From positions 27,430-91,429 of the forward strand of contig NZ_KE383962.1 in assembly GCF_000422925.1 (NCBI RefSeq): DNA of 64,000 nucleotides, given 5' to 3'. The notes below the pieces were generated by a model. That model was not told where the DNA came from and searched no databases. It saw only the letters and a list, made by a program, of their open reading frames with translations. Origin of the DNA: Paludibacterium yongneupense DSM 18731. Its GTDB lineage: Bacteria > Pseudomonadota > Gammaproteobacteria > Burkholderiales > Chromobacteriaceae. Position 1 is the first letter of the stretch; every line of letters begins with the position of its first letter. Of this stretch, positions 48,780 through 57,061 are shown piece after piece. The position numbers and the translations under genes are program-made.

Positions 48780-49675
48780 CCCGGCCGCAAGTGAAGGGCG
48801 GCCGTGTGTCTGACGGCTCGGGTCAGCGCGGCCAGCGCCGTCGATTCGATGCGCCAGTGCTGCCAGTACAGGGGAATGTCGAGCCAGCGACCGGGGATGA
48901 TCTCGGCCAATTCGCCGGTCGCGAGCGCTTCCCGCGCCATCATCTCGGGGATCATGCCCCAGCCGAGTCCGCGCCGGGCCGCCTCTGCGAAGCCGGCGGC
49001 GGAGGGAATATAGTGCCGCCGCGGCGGCATCTCGCCGGGGGCGATGCTGTGGATGAAGCGCTGCTGCAGGGCGTCTTTGTCGTTAAAAATCAACACCGGC
49101 GCCAGTGCCAGCGAGGCGCTGTCGACGGCTGCCGCGAAATGGCGCGCGATGAAGCCGGGCGAAGCCAGCGGCAAGTAACGCATCACGCCCAGTGTTTCCA
49201 CGCGGCAGCCCTGCACCGGTTTCGGTTCTGCCGTGATCGCCGCCATGACCGAACCGTCGCGCAGCAGGCTGGCCGAATGGTCTTGATCCTCCACCCGGAT
49301 ATCGAAACGGATCGCGGGCTGTGCCGGCAGCACGTCCAGCGTCGAGAAAAACCAGCAGGCGAGCGAATCGGCATTGACGACGATGGGCAGGCGCACTGCC
49401 TCGTCGGCATCGGGGTGCGAGGCGCCGAGTTCGCGCAGCGCCTCGCTCTCGAGTATCTCGACCTGCATCGCGAGCCGCGCCAGCGTCTCGCCGGCGCGAG
49501 TCGGTTGCGATGGCGATTTGCGATTGATCAGGACCTGCCCCAGCCGCTCTTCCAGCAGGCGGATGCGCTGGCTGACCGCAGAGGGGGTGACGTTGAGGTG
49601 GCGCGAGGCCGCCTCGAAGCTGCCTTCGCGCAGTACGGCGGCAAAAGCGGCAAGTTGCGCACTATCGATTCGCAT
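48776..49675 (-). CDS. argP: LysR-type regulator ArgP
   Basis: Activates the divergent arginine exporter gene, responding to arginine and lysine. The 299-residue protein has an N-terminal winged HTH (LAAFAAVLREGSFEAASRHLNVTPSAVSQRIRLLEERLGQVL) and a periplasmic-binding-like effector domain. The ArgP identity rests on overall similarity (the motif LDVLPAQPAIRFDIRVEDQDHSA is typical) and on its divergence from an ArgO-type gene, 94 bases away. Confidence 0.9.
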   Translation of the reverse strand: MRIDSAQLAAFAAVLREGSFEAASRHLNVTPSAVSQRIRLLEERLGQVLINRKSPSQPTRAGETLARLAMQVEILESEALRELGASHPDADEAVRLPIVVNADSLACWFFSTLDVLPAQPAIRFDIRVEDQDHSASLLRDGSVMAAITAEPKPVQGCRVETLGVMRYLPLASPGFIARHFAAAVDSASLALAPVLIFNDKDALQQRFIHSIAPGEMPPRRHYIPSAAGFAEAARRGLGWGMIPEMMAREALATGELAEIIPGRWLDIPLYWQHWRIESTALAALTRAVRHTAALHLRPG

Positions 49676-49769
49676 GATTAAGAATTTCTAACTGATCCCA
49701 AGAACGTTTAACTTCATGATAGCAGGGCGTGCGACTAGACTGGGGACTCAAGCCATTTTGGAGTCTTTC

Positions 49770-50375
49770 ATGTCGACGAGCAGCTTTCTGGCCGGGTTCA
49801 TCACCGGACTGTCCCTCATCATCGCGATCGGGGCGCAAAATGCCTTTGTTCTGCGCCAGGGTTTGCGGCGCGAACATGTCGCGGCGACAATCATGATCTG
49901 CGTCGCGTCGGACATGGTGCTGATTGCCAGCGGCGTGCTCGGCCTGGGGGTATTGGTCCAGCAGTCGGCCTGGCTGCAGATGGCGGCACGCTATGGCGGA
50001 GCCGCCTTCTTGCTGGTCTACGGGCTGCTGGCGGCGAGGCGTGCCTGTTCGCACGAACGATTGGAGGTCGGCGGCGAGGGGGCGGGCTCGCTGAAGTCTG
50101 CCGTGCTCGCCTGCCTCGGTTTTACCTGGCTCAATCCCCATGTCTATCTGGATACGGTGGTGCTGCTGGGGTCGATCGCCAATCAGCGGTCGGGACAGGG
50201 GCCGCTCTGGTTCGGGGCCGGTGCCGGCCTGGCCAGTCTGTGCTGGTTTGTCGGTCTGGGCCTGGGGGCGCGCTTGCTGACACCGCTATTTGCGCGCGAA
50301 CGCTCCTGGCGCATGCTCGATTCCGCAGTGGCTGTCATGATGCTGGGAATGGGGGTCGGCCTTGTCGCCGGTTGA
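49770..50375 (+). CDS. argO: L-arginine/L-lysine exporter ArgO (LysE family)
   Basis: A 201-residue inner-membrane protein with about six hydrophobic segments and the LysE motif LSLIIAIGAQNAFVLRQGLRREHV near the N-terminus; FTWLNPHVYLDTVVLLGS is also diagnostic. It exports basic amino acids. GGAG precedes ATG 49770; the frame is open to 49716. Divergent from argP, which is its expected activator. Confidence 0.92.
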   Translation: MSTSSFLAGFITGLSLIIAIGAQNAFVLRQGLRREHVAATIMICVASDMVLIASGVLGLGVLVQQSAWLQMAARYGGAAFLLVYGLLAARRACSHERLEVGGEGAGSLKSAVLACLGFTWLNPHVYLDTVVLLGSIANQRSGQGPLWFGAGAGLASLCWFVGLGLGARLLTPLFARERSWRMLDSAVAVMMLGMGVGLVAG

Positions 50376-50458
50376 GCGTCAAGGGCTGTATTGCGGGGTG
50401 AAGGGAGCTGCGTGTAGGCTTGTCTCCTCGTTTCCCTTTTGCCAACTTTCGGGCCGTC

Positions 50459-51085
50459 ATGACTTCACCGCTTTTCATGCTCTTCTGCGCGTCATCGTTG
50501 TTTGCGGTATTCACCCCGGGGCCGACCGTAATGCTGGCTTTGCAGAATAGCACCCAGTACGGCTGGCGCCGTACCACCCTGTCCTCGCTGGGGAATGTAT
50601 CGGGCTTGCTGCTGCTGTCTACGGCGAGTGCGATCGGCCTGGGCGCGCTGCTGCGCTCCTCGGCCGTGCTGTTTTTCGGGCTCAAACTGATAGGCGCGGG
50701 CTATCTGATTTATCTTGGCGTGCGGCAATGGCTTTCAGCTTCGGTTGCGGCGGATTGCGGGCACGGAAGCGCGCAGCACCGCAGTCGCGCCAGCCTATAC
50801 CGCGAAGGTCTGCTGTTGGCGCTGACCAATCCGAAGGCCATTCTGTTCATCACGGCACTGTTTCCGCAGTTCATCGTGCACGATCTTCCGCTATGGCCGC
50901 AGTTTGTCGTGCTGACGCTGACGTTCATGGGCTTGTCCTTCAGCGCACTGATGACTTACGCCGTGGCCGGGCATCTCGCGCGCGGTGGCTTCATTTCGGC
51001 GCTGCAATCGCGCGCCTTTCGCCGGGGCAGCGGCAGTCTGTTCATCGTCATGGGCGTGGGGCTGCTCGGGCTCAAGTCCCGCTGA
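50459..51085 (+). CDS. RhtB/LysE-family amino-acid exporter
   Basis: A 208-residue membrane protein with about six hydrophobic segments. The N-terminal FAVFTPGPTVMLALQNSTQYG is the RhtB signature, and LLLALTNPKAILFITALFPQFI confirms the family. Typical substrates are homoserine, homoserine lactones, threonine or leucine; the one here is unknown. It follows argO on the same strand by 83 bases. ATG 50459 is preferred over an in-frame TTG at 50420. Confidence 0.88.
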   Translation: MTSPLFMLFCASSLFAVFTPGPTVMLALQNSTQYGWRRTTLSSLGNVSGLLLLSTASAIGLGALLRSSAVLFFGLKLIGAGYLIYLGVRQWLSASVAADCGHGSAQHRSRASLYREGLLLALTNPKAILFITALFPQFIVHDLPLWPQFVVLTLTFMGLSFSALMTYAVAGHLARGGFISALQSRAFRRGSGSLFIVMGVGLLGLKSR

Positions 51086-51086
51086 A

Positions 51087-51614
51087 TCAGAATGCGGCCA
51101 GCCATCCCGCCAGCGCGCCGGCCGCCAGCAAGTACAGGGGGTTGATGCCGCGTCTGAGTGCGAGCGGTACCGTTGCCGCGCTCAGCAGCCAGCCGCGCAG
51201 ATGGGGATTCGCCGCGTTCAGGAGCAACCAGCCGCTGCCCAGCGTGAGCCCGATGGTGACCGGCGCGAGCCCGCGCTCTATCGCCAGCCGCGCGCGCGAC
51301 TGGCTGTAGCGGTCACGCAGACGGACGACGGCGTAAGTCAGCAAGGACGAGGGCAAGCACATTCCCGTCGTTGCGACCAGCGCCCCCGGCAGACCGGCGA
51401 CTTTCCAGCCTATCAGCGTGACGAACAGCATATTGGGGCCGGGGGCTGCCTGGGCGATGGCGAACAGGCTGCTGAACTCGGCATTGCTCATCCAGCCGTC
51501 GAGCTCGACGACTTGGCGGTGGATTTCCGGAACCAGCGCATTGACGCCGCCCACCGCCATCAGCGAGTACAGGGAGAAGCGCCAGGCCAGACTGGCCAGG
51601 ATGGCGCCGCTCAT
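51087..51614 (-). CDS. Chromate transporter half-protein, second partner
   Basis: A 175-residue CHR-domain protein with about five hydrophobic segments and AQAAPGPNMLFVTLIGWKVAG as the family motif. Short-chain CHR proteins work in pairs of opposite membrane topology, together equal to one long ChrA. It overlaps the partner gene upstream by four bases and ends 1 base from the exporter gene it converges with. Function in chromate or other oxyanion efflux is inferred from the family. Confidence 0.85.
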   Translation of the reverse strand: MSGAILASLAWRFSLYSLMAVGGVNALVPEIHRQVVELDGWMSNAEFSSLFAIAQAAPGPNMLFVTLIGWKVAGLPGALVATTGMCLPSSLLTYAVVRLRDRYSQSRARLAIERGLAPVTIGLTLGSGWLLLNAANPHLRGWLLSAATVPLALRRGINPLYLLAAGALAGWLAAF

Positions 51615-52165
51615 GCTTCGGCCCCCATCTCGCGCCAGGCGCAGAAGACGGCCAGTGGCGCCATTGCCGCCAGGACGACGATCAACGGAAGACGCAGCAC
51701 GGCCACGGCGATGAAGGTGGCCGCGGCGACGAGATAGCGCCAGTGTCGACGGCGCATGCGCAGTCCGAGACGAATGCCCATGGCCACCATCAGGCCGGCG
51801 GCGACCGAAGCCAGCCCGGCCAGCGTGCTTTTGAGCGCGGGCGAGTAGGCAAAACGATCGTAGAGCACGGCCAGCGTCAGGATAATGGTCATGGGCGCCA
51901 GCATCAGCCCGGCGACGGCGCTGATGGCACCGCTGATGCCCTGGAAGCGCATGCCGATGGCAATCGCGATGTTCATGACGTTGGGTCCGGGCAGGGCCTG
52001 ACCGAGGCCGAGCAATTCGGTGAAGTCGTGATCATCGACCCAGCGCCTCTCGTCGACCATCATGCGCCTGACCAGCGGAAGTACCCCGCCGAAAGCGGTG
52101 ATACCGACCTTGAAGAAGCCGGCGAACAGTGCACGCCGGCCGGGATGGATTAGGGGTGGGATCAT
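51611..52165 (-). CDS. Chromate transporter half-protein, first partner
   Basis: A 184-residue CHR-domain membrane protein with GFFKVGITAFGGVLPLVRRMM and the family motif LGLGQALPGPNVMNIAIAIG. The pair with the downstream gene forms a complete short-chain CHR transporter. Divergent from the MarR gene by 116 bases, so that regulator may control it. Confidence 0.87.
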   Translation of the reverse strand: MIPPLIHPGRRALFAGFFKVGITAFGGVLPLVRRMMVDERRWVDDHDFTELLGLGQALPGPNVMNIAIAIGMRFQGISGAISAVAGLMLAPMTIILTLAVLYDRFAYSPALKSTLAGLASVAAGLMVAMGIRLGLRMRRRHWRYLVAAATFIAVAVLRLPLIVVLAAMAPLAVFCAWREMGAEA

Positions 52166-52281
52166 CAGGGCTAGAGTAGCTTATGCCGCGAGCCGCGACA
52201 ATCGCGGAAACGCCCCCCGGTCGCGGCAGCGGCCGCGATTCGTGTTAGCATCGAAACCTGATTCATTTCTGTTCTCCGACT

Positions 52282-52731
52282 ATGACTCCGCAATACGAGC
52301 AATTCAACGAGCTGGCTTTTTGTATCCCCAAAGTCATGCGCGCAGCGCTGGACGCACGGCTCAAGCCTTTCGGCCTGTCCCAGGCGCGCTGGCAGGTCTT
52401 GCTCAAATTGCGGCATTCGGGGCGTGCCTTGTCGCAACATGAACTGGCGCAGAGGGTTGGCATCGAACCCGCTTCGCTGGTCCGGCACCTCGATGCCCTG
52501 CAGCAGGATGGTCTGATCGAGCGCGAAGCCGATCCGGTCGACCGGCGTGCCAAGAGGGTGACGCTGACGGCGCAGGGGGACGCGCTGTCGCAGCAATTGA
52601 TGAGTGTGGCGCAGAGCATGCGCGCCGAGTTGCTGCAGGATGTGAGCGAGGCGGAACTGCAGGTGTGTATCGATGTACTGTCCCGCCTCAAGCGCAAGGC
52701 CTTGCAGGCCGTTGCGCCGCTGGAGTTCTAG
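52282..52731 (+). CDS. MarR-family transcriptional regulator
   Basis: A 149-residue winged-helix regulator: dimer helices at both ends, HTH in LSQHELAQRVGIEPASLVRHLDALQQDGLI and the wing with ADPVDRRAKRVTLT, where the DxR pattern is classical. It is divergent from the chromate-type transporter pair and is a plausible repressor of it. The ligand is unknown. A cysteine lies near residue 14. Confidence 0.9.
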   Translation: MTPQYEQFNELAFCIPKVMRAALDARLKPFGLSQARWQVLLKLRHSGRALSQHELAQRVGIEPASLVRHLDALQQDGLIEREADPVDRRAKRVTLTAQGDALSQQLMSVAQSMRAELLQDVSEAELQVCIDVLSRLKRKALQAVAPLEF

Positions 52732-52733
52732 CA

Positions 52734-52776
52734 GGCGGCTGTGCGGGGGGGCGATCGCCGCACCCCGCAGGCCGCC
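52734..52776. other. GC-rich hairpin between marR and suhB
   Basis: GGCGGC (52734-52739) and TGCGGGG (52742-52748) pair with CCCCGCA (52763-52769) and GCCGCC (52771-52776), a 13-bp stem with a small bulge and no T-run, located between convergent genes. Confidence 0.45.
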
Positions 52777-52783
52777 GCTGTGC

Positions 52784-53572
52784 TCAGGCGAGGTGAGGAG
52801 CCAGGATCTGCAGCAATTGGGCGAGCACTTTCGGGCTAGCCGCGACGATATTGCCGCTTTCGAGCCACTCTTGCTCTCCCTGGAAGTCGGTCACGATCCC
52901 GCCCGCCTCCTGGATGATCAGGCTGCCGGCGGCGATATCCCACGGCTTGAGATTGAATTCCCAGAATCCGTCAGTCCGTCCGCAGGCGACGTTGCACAGG
53001 TCGAGCGAGGCGGCGCCTTCGCGACGAACGCCGGCCGTGCGCGTGATGACGTCCTTGAGCATGCCGAGATAGGTGTCGAGATAGGACTGGTCGGTGACCG
53101 GAAAGCCGGTGCCGATTACGCATTCAAGCAGGGACACGCGCTTGCCTACACGGATGCGGCGGTCGTTCATGAACGAGCCTACGCCGCGGGAGGCGGTGAA
53201 CAGATCGTTGCGCGACGGATCGTAGACGACGGCTTGCTGGATCAGGCCCTTGTGCGCCATGGCGATCGAAATCGCGTATTGCGGGTGGCCGTGGATGAAG
53301 TTGGTGGTGCCGTCGATGGGATCGATGATCCACTCGTATTCGGATTCGCCGATGCCTTTGGCACCGGACTCTTCTGCTAGAATCGCATGCTTCGGGTAGG
53401 CGTCGAGGATGGTCTCGATGATGGCCTCTTCAGACGCGCGGTCCATGTCGGAGACGAAGTCGTTGGGCTTTTTCTTGTCTACGCGAAGCGCATCGAGGTT
53501 GTGCGAGCCTCGCTGGATGATATTGGCAGCGCGACGTGCGGCTTTTACCGCGACATTGAGCATCGGATGCAT
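52784..53572 (-). CDS. suhB: Inositol-1-monophosphatase family protein SuhB
   Basis: A Mg-dependent phosphatase that in E. coli also acts in NusA-containing rRNA antitermination complexes. The 262-residue protein (E. coli 267) has ILAEESGAKG (metal Glu), WIIDPIDGTTNFIHGHPQYA and PWDIAAGSLIIQEAGG. Divergent from trmJ, an arrangement widespread in proteobacteria. Confidence 0.94.
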   Translation of the reverse strand: MHPMLNVAVKAARRAANIIQRGSHNLDALRVDKKKPNDFVSDMDRASEEAIIETILDAYPKHAILAEESGAKGIGESEYEWIIDPIDGTTNFIHGHPQYAISIAMAHKGLIQQAVVYDPSRNDLFTASRGVGSFMNDRRIRVGKRVSLLECVIGTGFPVTDQSYLDTYLGMLKDVITRTAGVRREGAASLDLCNVACGRTDGFWEFNLKPWDIAAGSLIIQEAGGIVTDFQGEQEWLESGNIVAASPKVLAQLLQILAPHLA

Positions 53573-53734
53573 TGACGGCCTCTACATAGAATACGGATGG
53601 ACGGTCATGTGCCGGTCATCCGCTGGTAATAATCAGGTTTCAAGGAACAAAAAAACCCGACGCCACGCCGGTTGGCACCGGTCGCTCGCGCCAGGGTTTT
53701 GTAATATACCCGCCATTTTAATGCGAAATAGCCC

Positions 53735-54496
53735 ATGAATAAACCCGAAGTCCCTGATTTTTTTAAAAACGTGCGAGTCGTGCTGGCGCGTCCCAGTCAT
53801 CCGGGCAATATCGGTTCGGCTGCCCGCGCCATGAAGACCATGGGTCTGACCCGGCTCTACCTGGTTGAACCCCGCGAATTTCCGAGCCCTGAAGCGGATA
53901 CGCTGGCCTCGGGAGCGGTCGATGTGTTGCAGCGCGCGCAGGTGGTCGCCACGCTGGGCGAAGCGCTGGACGGCGTTACGCTGGCGGCGGCGCTGACCAG
54001 CCGCCGGCGCGAACTCACCGCCCCTCTGTCCACGCCGCGCGAAGCGGTGCCCGAGCTGATCATGCGTGCGCGGTCGGGAGAAGAGGTGGCGCTGGTATTC
54101 GGCAATGAAACCTTCGGTCTGTCGATCGAAGAGGTCGAGCAGTGCAACCGGCTGGTGACTGTCGCCGGAAACCCGGATTATTTTTCCCTGAACCTGGCCA
54201 TGGCCGTGCAGGTCATGAGCTATGAACTTTTCAGTCAGGGCGGGATCGGAGTCGGGCATTTGAAGGCGGAAGCCCAGTTGGCCACGCATCAGGAAGTCGA
54301 AGGACTGTGCGGGCATCTCGATCAGACCATGGAACGTATCGGCTATTACCGTGGTCGAAACGGCGAACGACTGATACGGCGCATGCGCACCCTGTTTCAT
54401 CGCGCCTCAGTGCAGCGGGAAGAGGTGGATATCTTGCGGGGCTTTTTCAAGCAGGTACTGCGCACGGCAGACCGGGACGAAGACAAGCCCGCCTGA
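53735..54496 (+). CDS. trmJ: tRNA (cytidine/uridine-32-2'-O)-methyltransferase TrmJ
   Basis: Methylates the ribose of nucleotide 32 in the anticodon loop. The 253-residue SPOUT enzyme has VVLARPSHPGNIGSAARAMK at the N-terminus, ALVFGNETFGLSIEEVEQC (knot) and YFSLNLAMAVQVMSYELF (SAM site). A C-terminal helical extension from about residue 170 is typical of TrmJ. Confidence 0.94.
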   Translation: MNKPEVPDFFKNVRVVLARPSHPGNIGSAARAMKTMGLTRLYLVEPREFPSPEADTLASGAVDVLQRAQVVATLGEALDGVTLAAALTSRRRELTAPLSTPREAVPELIMRARSGEEVALVFGNETFGLSIEEVEQCNRLVTVAGNPDYFSLNLAMAVQVMSYELFSQGGIGVGHLKAEAQLATHQEVEGLCGHLDQTMERIGYYRGRNGERLIRRMRTLFHRASVQREEVDILRGFFKQVLRTADRDEDKPA

Positions 54497-54536
54497 TGCG
54501 GGGCGGGCGCTGTCCTGTCTTGTGTCGGCACAGCAG

Positions 54537-54576
54537 CGGCCAGCCGCGCGCCGCCTGTACGGCGCACGGCTGGCCG
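54537..54576. other. 17-bp GC-rich hairpin between trmJ and fnr
   Basis: Arms CGGCCAGCCGCGCGCCG (54537-54553) and CGGCGCACGGCTGGCCG (54560-54576) pair over 17 positions with one mismatch around a 6-base loop. No T-run follows on either strand. It may act as a bidirectional mRNA 3'-end stabiliser or be a REP-like element. Confidence 0.6.
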
Positions 54577-54585
54577 TGTCGGCGT

Positions 54586-55335
54586 CTATTCGACGGCGTT
54601 GGAGTGGATGCAGCCCGAAATCAGTTCCTTGAGCTGTTCGGGCTTGATCAGCTGGATATGCTTGTGATCCACGCTGATCCAACCGTGCTGCTGGAACTTG
54701 GACAGGGTGCGACTGACCGTTTCCAGTTTCAGCCCCAGGAAGCTGCCGATTTCCTCGCGACTCATCCGGAGGATGAAGTCGTTGGCGGCAAATCCGCGCA
54801 CGGACAGCCGTTGCGACAGGTTGAGCAGGAAAGCGGCCAGGCGCTCTTCCGCCTTCATGTTGCCTAGAAGCAACATGACGTTCTGATCGCGCACGATTTC
54901 GCGGCTCATCAGCCGGAAAAAGTGGTGCTGCAGGCTGGGAATATCGCGCCCGAGCGTTTCCATGCGCGAGAACGGTAGTTCGCAGACTTCACTGTCTTCG
55001 AGTGCGATCGCGTCGCAGCCGTGGATGTTGGACGAGATGCCGTCCAGCCCCATCAGTTCGCCCGACATCAGGAAGCCGGTAACCTGCTCTCGGCCGTCCT
55101 GGCTGGAAACGCAAGTCTTGAAGAAGCCGGTACGCACGGCGTACAAGGATTTGAAGCCTTCCCCGCTGCGGAACAGGTATTCTCCCCGCTTGATGCGCCG
55201 GCTCTGCCTGATGACGGCATCGAGCTGCGAAAGCTCCTCGCGATTGAGCCCGACGGGCAGGCAGAGTTCGCGCAAGCTGCAGTTTGAACACGACAGCTTT
55301 AGCGCGTGCAGGGGTATCGTTGTCTGGTCTGTCAT
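54586..55335 (-). CDS. fnr: FNR/ANR-type oxygen-sensing regulator
   Basis: An anaerobic activator that dimerises when it holds a [4Fe-4S] cluster. The 249-residue protein has cysteines at 16, 19 and 25 (LSCSNCSLRELC) and a fourth in SSNIHGC, the spacing of E. coli FNR. A cyclic-nucleotide-binding-type domain follows, then the HTH with MSREEIGSFLGLKLETVSRTLSKF, where Glu, Ser and Arg are the residues that read TTGAT. An FNR-type box lies between it and hemN. Confidence 0.95.
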   Translation of the reverse strand: MTDQTTIPLHALKLSCSNCSLRELCLPVGLNREELSQLDAVIRQSRRIKRGEYLFRSGEGFKSLYAVRTGFFKTCVSSQDGREQVTGFLMSGELMGLDGISSNIHGCDAIALEDSEVCELPFSRMETLGRDIPSLQHHFFRLMSREIVRDQNVMLLLGNMKAEERLAAFLLNLSQRLSVRGFAANDFILRMSREEIGSFLGLKLETVSRTLSKFQQHGWISVDHKHIQLIKPEQLKELISGCIHSNAVE

Positions 55336-55365
55336 GCTGTCTTTTGTGCAACCTTTACTTATGGC

Positions 55366-55379
55366 TTGACTCTCGTCAA
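55366..55379. promoter_or_regulatory. FNR/ANR-type box between fnr and hemN
   Basis: TTGAC-TCTC-GTCAA is a perfect dyad differing from the FNR consensus TTGAT-N4-ATCAA by one symmetric base per half. A weaker element, TTGC-TTTGAC-GCAA, lies at 55392-55405. The box is 31 bases upstream of the fnr start and 67 upstream of the hemN start, placed to regulate either or both. Confidence 0.7.
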
Positions 55380-55445
55380 AGCGGAATCCAATTGCTTTGA
55401 CGCAAATTTACCAGTCCGCCTCCAGTTTTGCCATCAAATACCGAC

Positions 55446-56852
55446 ATGACCACTATCTATCCGTTTTCACCCGAGCGTTGCGAGTTCGACAGAAGCCTGA
55501 TCGAAAGGCTTGATGGCGCAGGGCCTAGGTACACGTCATATCCGACTGCGGACCGATTCTCCTGTGGCTTTAAGGAGAATGATTACCGCCATAGTTTGAC
55601 GCAGCGCCATATCGGCGCCAATAGCAAAACCCTATCATTATATGTGCATTTGCCGTTTTGTAATACGATTTGCTATTACTGCGCCTGTAACAAAATCATC
55701 ACCAAGGACAAGAGCAAAGCGGACGTCTACCTCGACTATCTCGAAAAGGAGATCGGTCTGGTCGCGGATCAGCTCGGCACCCGGGAACGCGCGATCCAGC
55801 TGCACTTCGGCGGCGGTACGCCAACCTTTTTGTCGGATGCCCAGCTTGAGCGTTTGATGGGCATGCTGCGCGCGCGCTTCGAGTTCCTGCCGGAAGGCGA
55901 GTATTCGATCGAAATCGATCCGCGCAAAGTCAGCCGCGAAACGATCTTCAAGCTGGGCGAGCTCGGCTTCAATCGTATCAGTGTCGGGGTGCAGGATTTC
56001 GAAGCGGCGGTTCAGAAGGCGGTCAATCGCATACAAAGCGAGGAGGAGACGCTGGAGGTGATCCAGGCTGCCCGCGATGCCGGCTTCAAATCGGTGAGCG
56101 TGGATCTGATCTACGGTTTGCCGTTGCAGACGCGCGAATCGATGGCGCGGACCCTGGGCAAGGTCATCGCGATCGCGCCCGATCGCATCGCGCTGTATAA
56201 CTATGCGCACCTGCCTGCCGTATTCAAACCCCAGCGCCGCATCGTCGAGGCTGAACTGCCCGCCGCCGAGGTCAAACTCGATATTTTGCAAGACTCGGTG
56301 GCGAGCTTGCAGGCGGCCGGCTATGTTTTCATCGGCATGGATCACTTCGCCCGGCCTGACGACGAACTGGCGGTCGCTCTGCGCCAGGGCAGGTTGCAGC
56401 GTAATTTCCAGGGTTATTCCACACATGCCGACTGCGACATGATCGGTTTCGGCGTTTCCTCCATCGGCAAGGTCGGCCCCTGTTATTCGCAGAACGAAAA
56501 GGACCTCGAGCCCTACTACGCGGCGCTGGATGCCGGACACTTGCCGGTCATGCGCGGCATGACCCTCGATGGCGACGACATTCTGCGCCGTGCAGTCATT
56601 CAGGCGTTGATGTGTCGCTTTTCATTGTCGGTCGAGGCGATCGAGCAAGTCTTCGGCATCACCTTCGCGCAGTATTTTGCCGAAGAACTGCCTCGCTTGC
56701 GCGAGCTGGCGAAGTTGGGACTGGTGGTGTTCGATGGCGATTTTCTGATGGTCGAGCCCAAGGGCCGCTTCCTGATCCGAAGCATTGCCATGACCTTTGA
56801 TCGCCATTTGCGCGAACGTCAGACCACCGCGCGCTACTCCAGGGTGATCTGA
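55446..56852 (+). CDS. hemN: Oxygen-independent coproporphyrinogen III dehydrogenase HemN
   Basis: A radical-SAM enzyme making protoporphyrinogen IX for haem without oxygen. The 468-residue protein has the cluster motif HLPFCNTICYYCAC (CX3CX2CXC), the glycine-rich FGGGTPTFLS, and a C-terminal HemN domain. ATG 55446 is preferred over an in-frame TTG at 55428. FNR control is expected from the box upstream and is known for hemN in other proteobacteria. The first 200 bases or so use more AT-rich codons than the rest. Confidence 0.96.
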   Translation: MTTIYPFSPERCEFDRSLIERLDGAGPRYTSYPTADRFSCGFKENDYRHSLTQRHIGANSKTLSLYVHLPFCNTICYYCACNKIITKDKSKADVYLDYLEKEIGLVADQLGTRERAIQLHFGGGTPTFLSDAQLERLMGMLRARFEFLPEGEYSIEIDPRKVSRETIFKLGELGFNRISVGVQDFEAAVQKAVNRIQSEEETLEVIQAARDAGFKSVSVDLIYGLPLQTRESMARTLGKVIAIAPDRIALYNYAHLPAVFKPQRRIVEAELPAAEVKLDILQDSVASLQAAGYVFIGMDHFARPDDELAVALRQGRLQRNFQGYSTHADCDMIGFGVSSIGKVGPCYSQNEKDLEPYYAALDAGHLPVMRGMTLDGDDILRRAVIQALMCRFSLSVEAIEQVFGITFAQYFAEELPRLRELAKLGLVVFDGDFLMVEPKGRFLIRSIAMTFDRHLRERQTTARYSRVI

Positions 56853-56854
56853 CG

Positions 56855-57022
56855 GTGCCGTCATCCCCACCGCGCGGCCGAATGGCGGGCGTAGTCAACG
56901 GCGCGCTGCTGGCGGGCGTGGCGGCGGGCTACGGACTCTGGTTCGGCTGTCGGCTGGCATGGGCTGCGCTCTGCCTGCCGATGTGGCTGGCGGGGCGTTG
57001 CCGGCGCGGCAATCGGCCATGA
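56855..57022 (+). CDS. Possible tiny hydrophobic membrane protein (55 residues)
   Basis: GTG 56855, two bases after the hemN stop, opens a 55-codon frame ending at TGA 57022; an ATG at 56882 would give 46 residues. The peptide has a short polar start (MPSSPPRGRM), a hydrophobic stretch of about 30 residues including VNGALLAGVAAGYGLWF and a basic tail (RCRRGNRP), a normal single- or double-pass topology. No family recognised. Could equally be chance in GC-rich DNA; the tight spacing to hemN and positive-inside tail favour a gene. Confidence 0.35.
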   Translation: MPSSPPRGRMAGVVNGALLAGVAAGYGLWFGCRLAWAALCLPMWLAGRCRRGNRP

Positions 57023-57061
57023 CGCAACCGGTTTGACGCCGCGCCGCCGGCGCTGCCGGTT

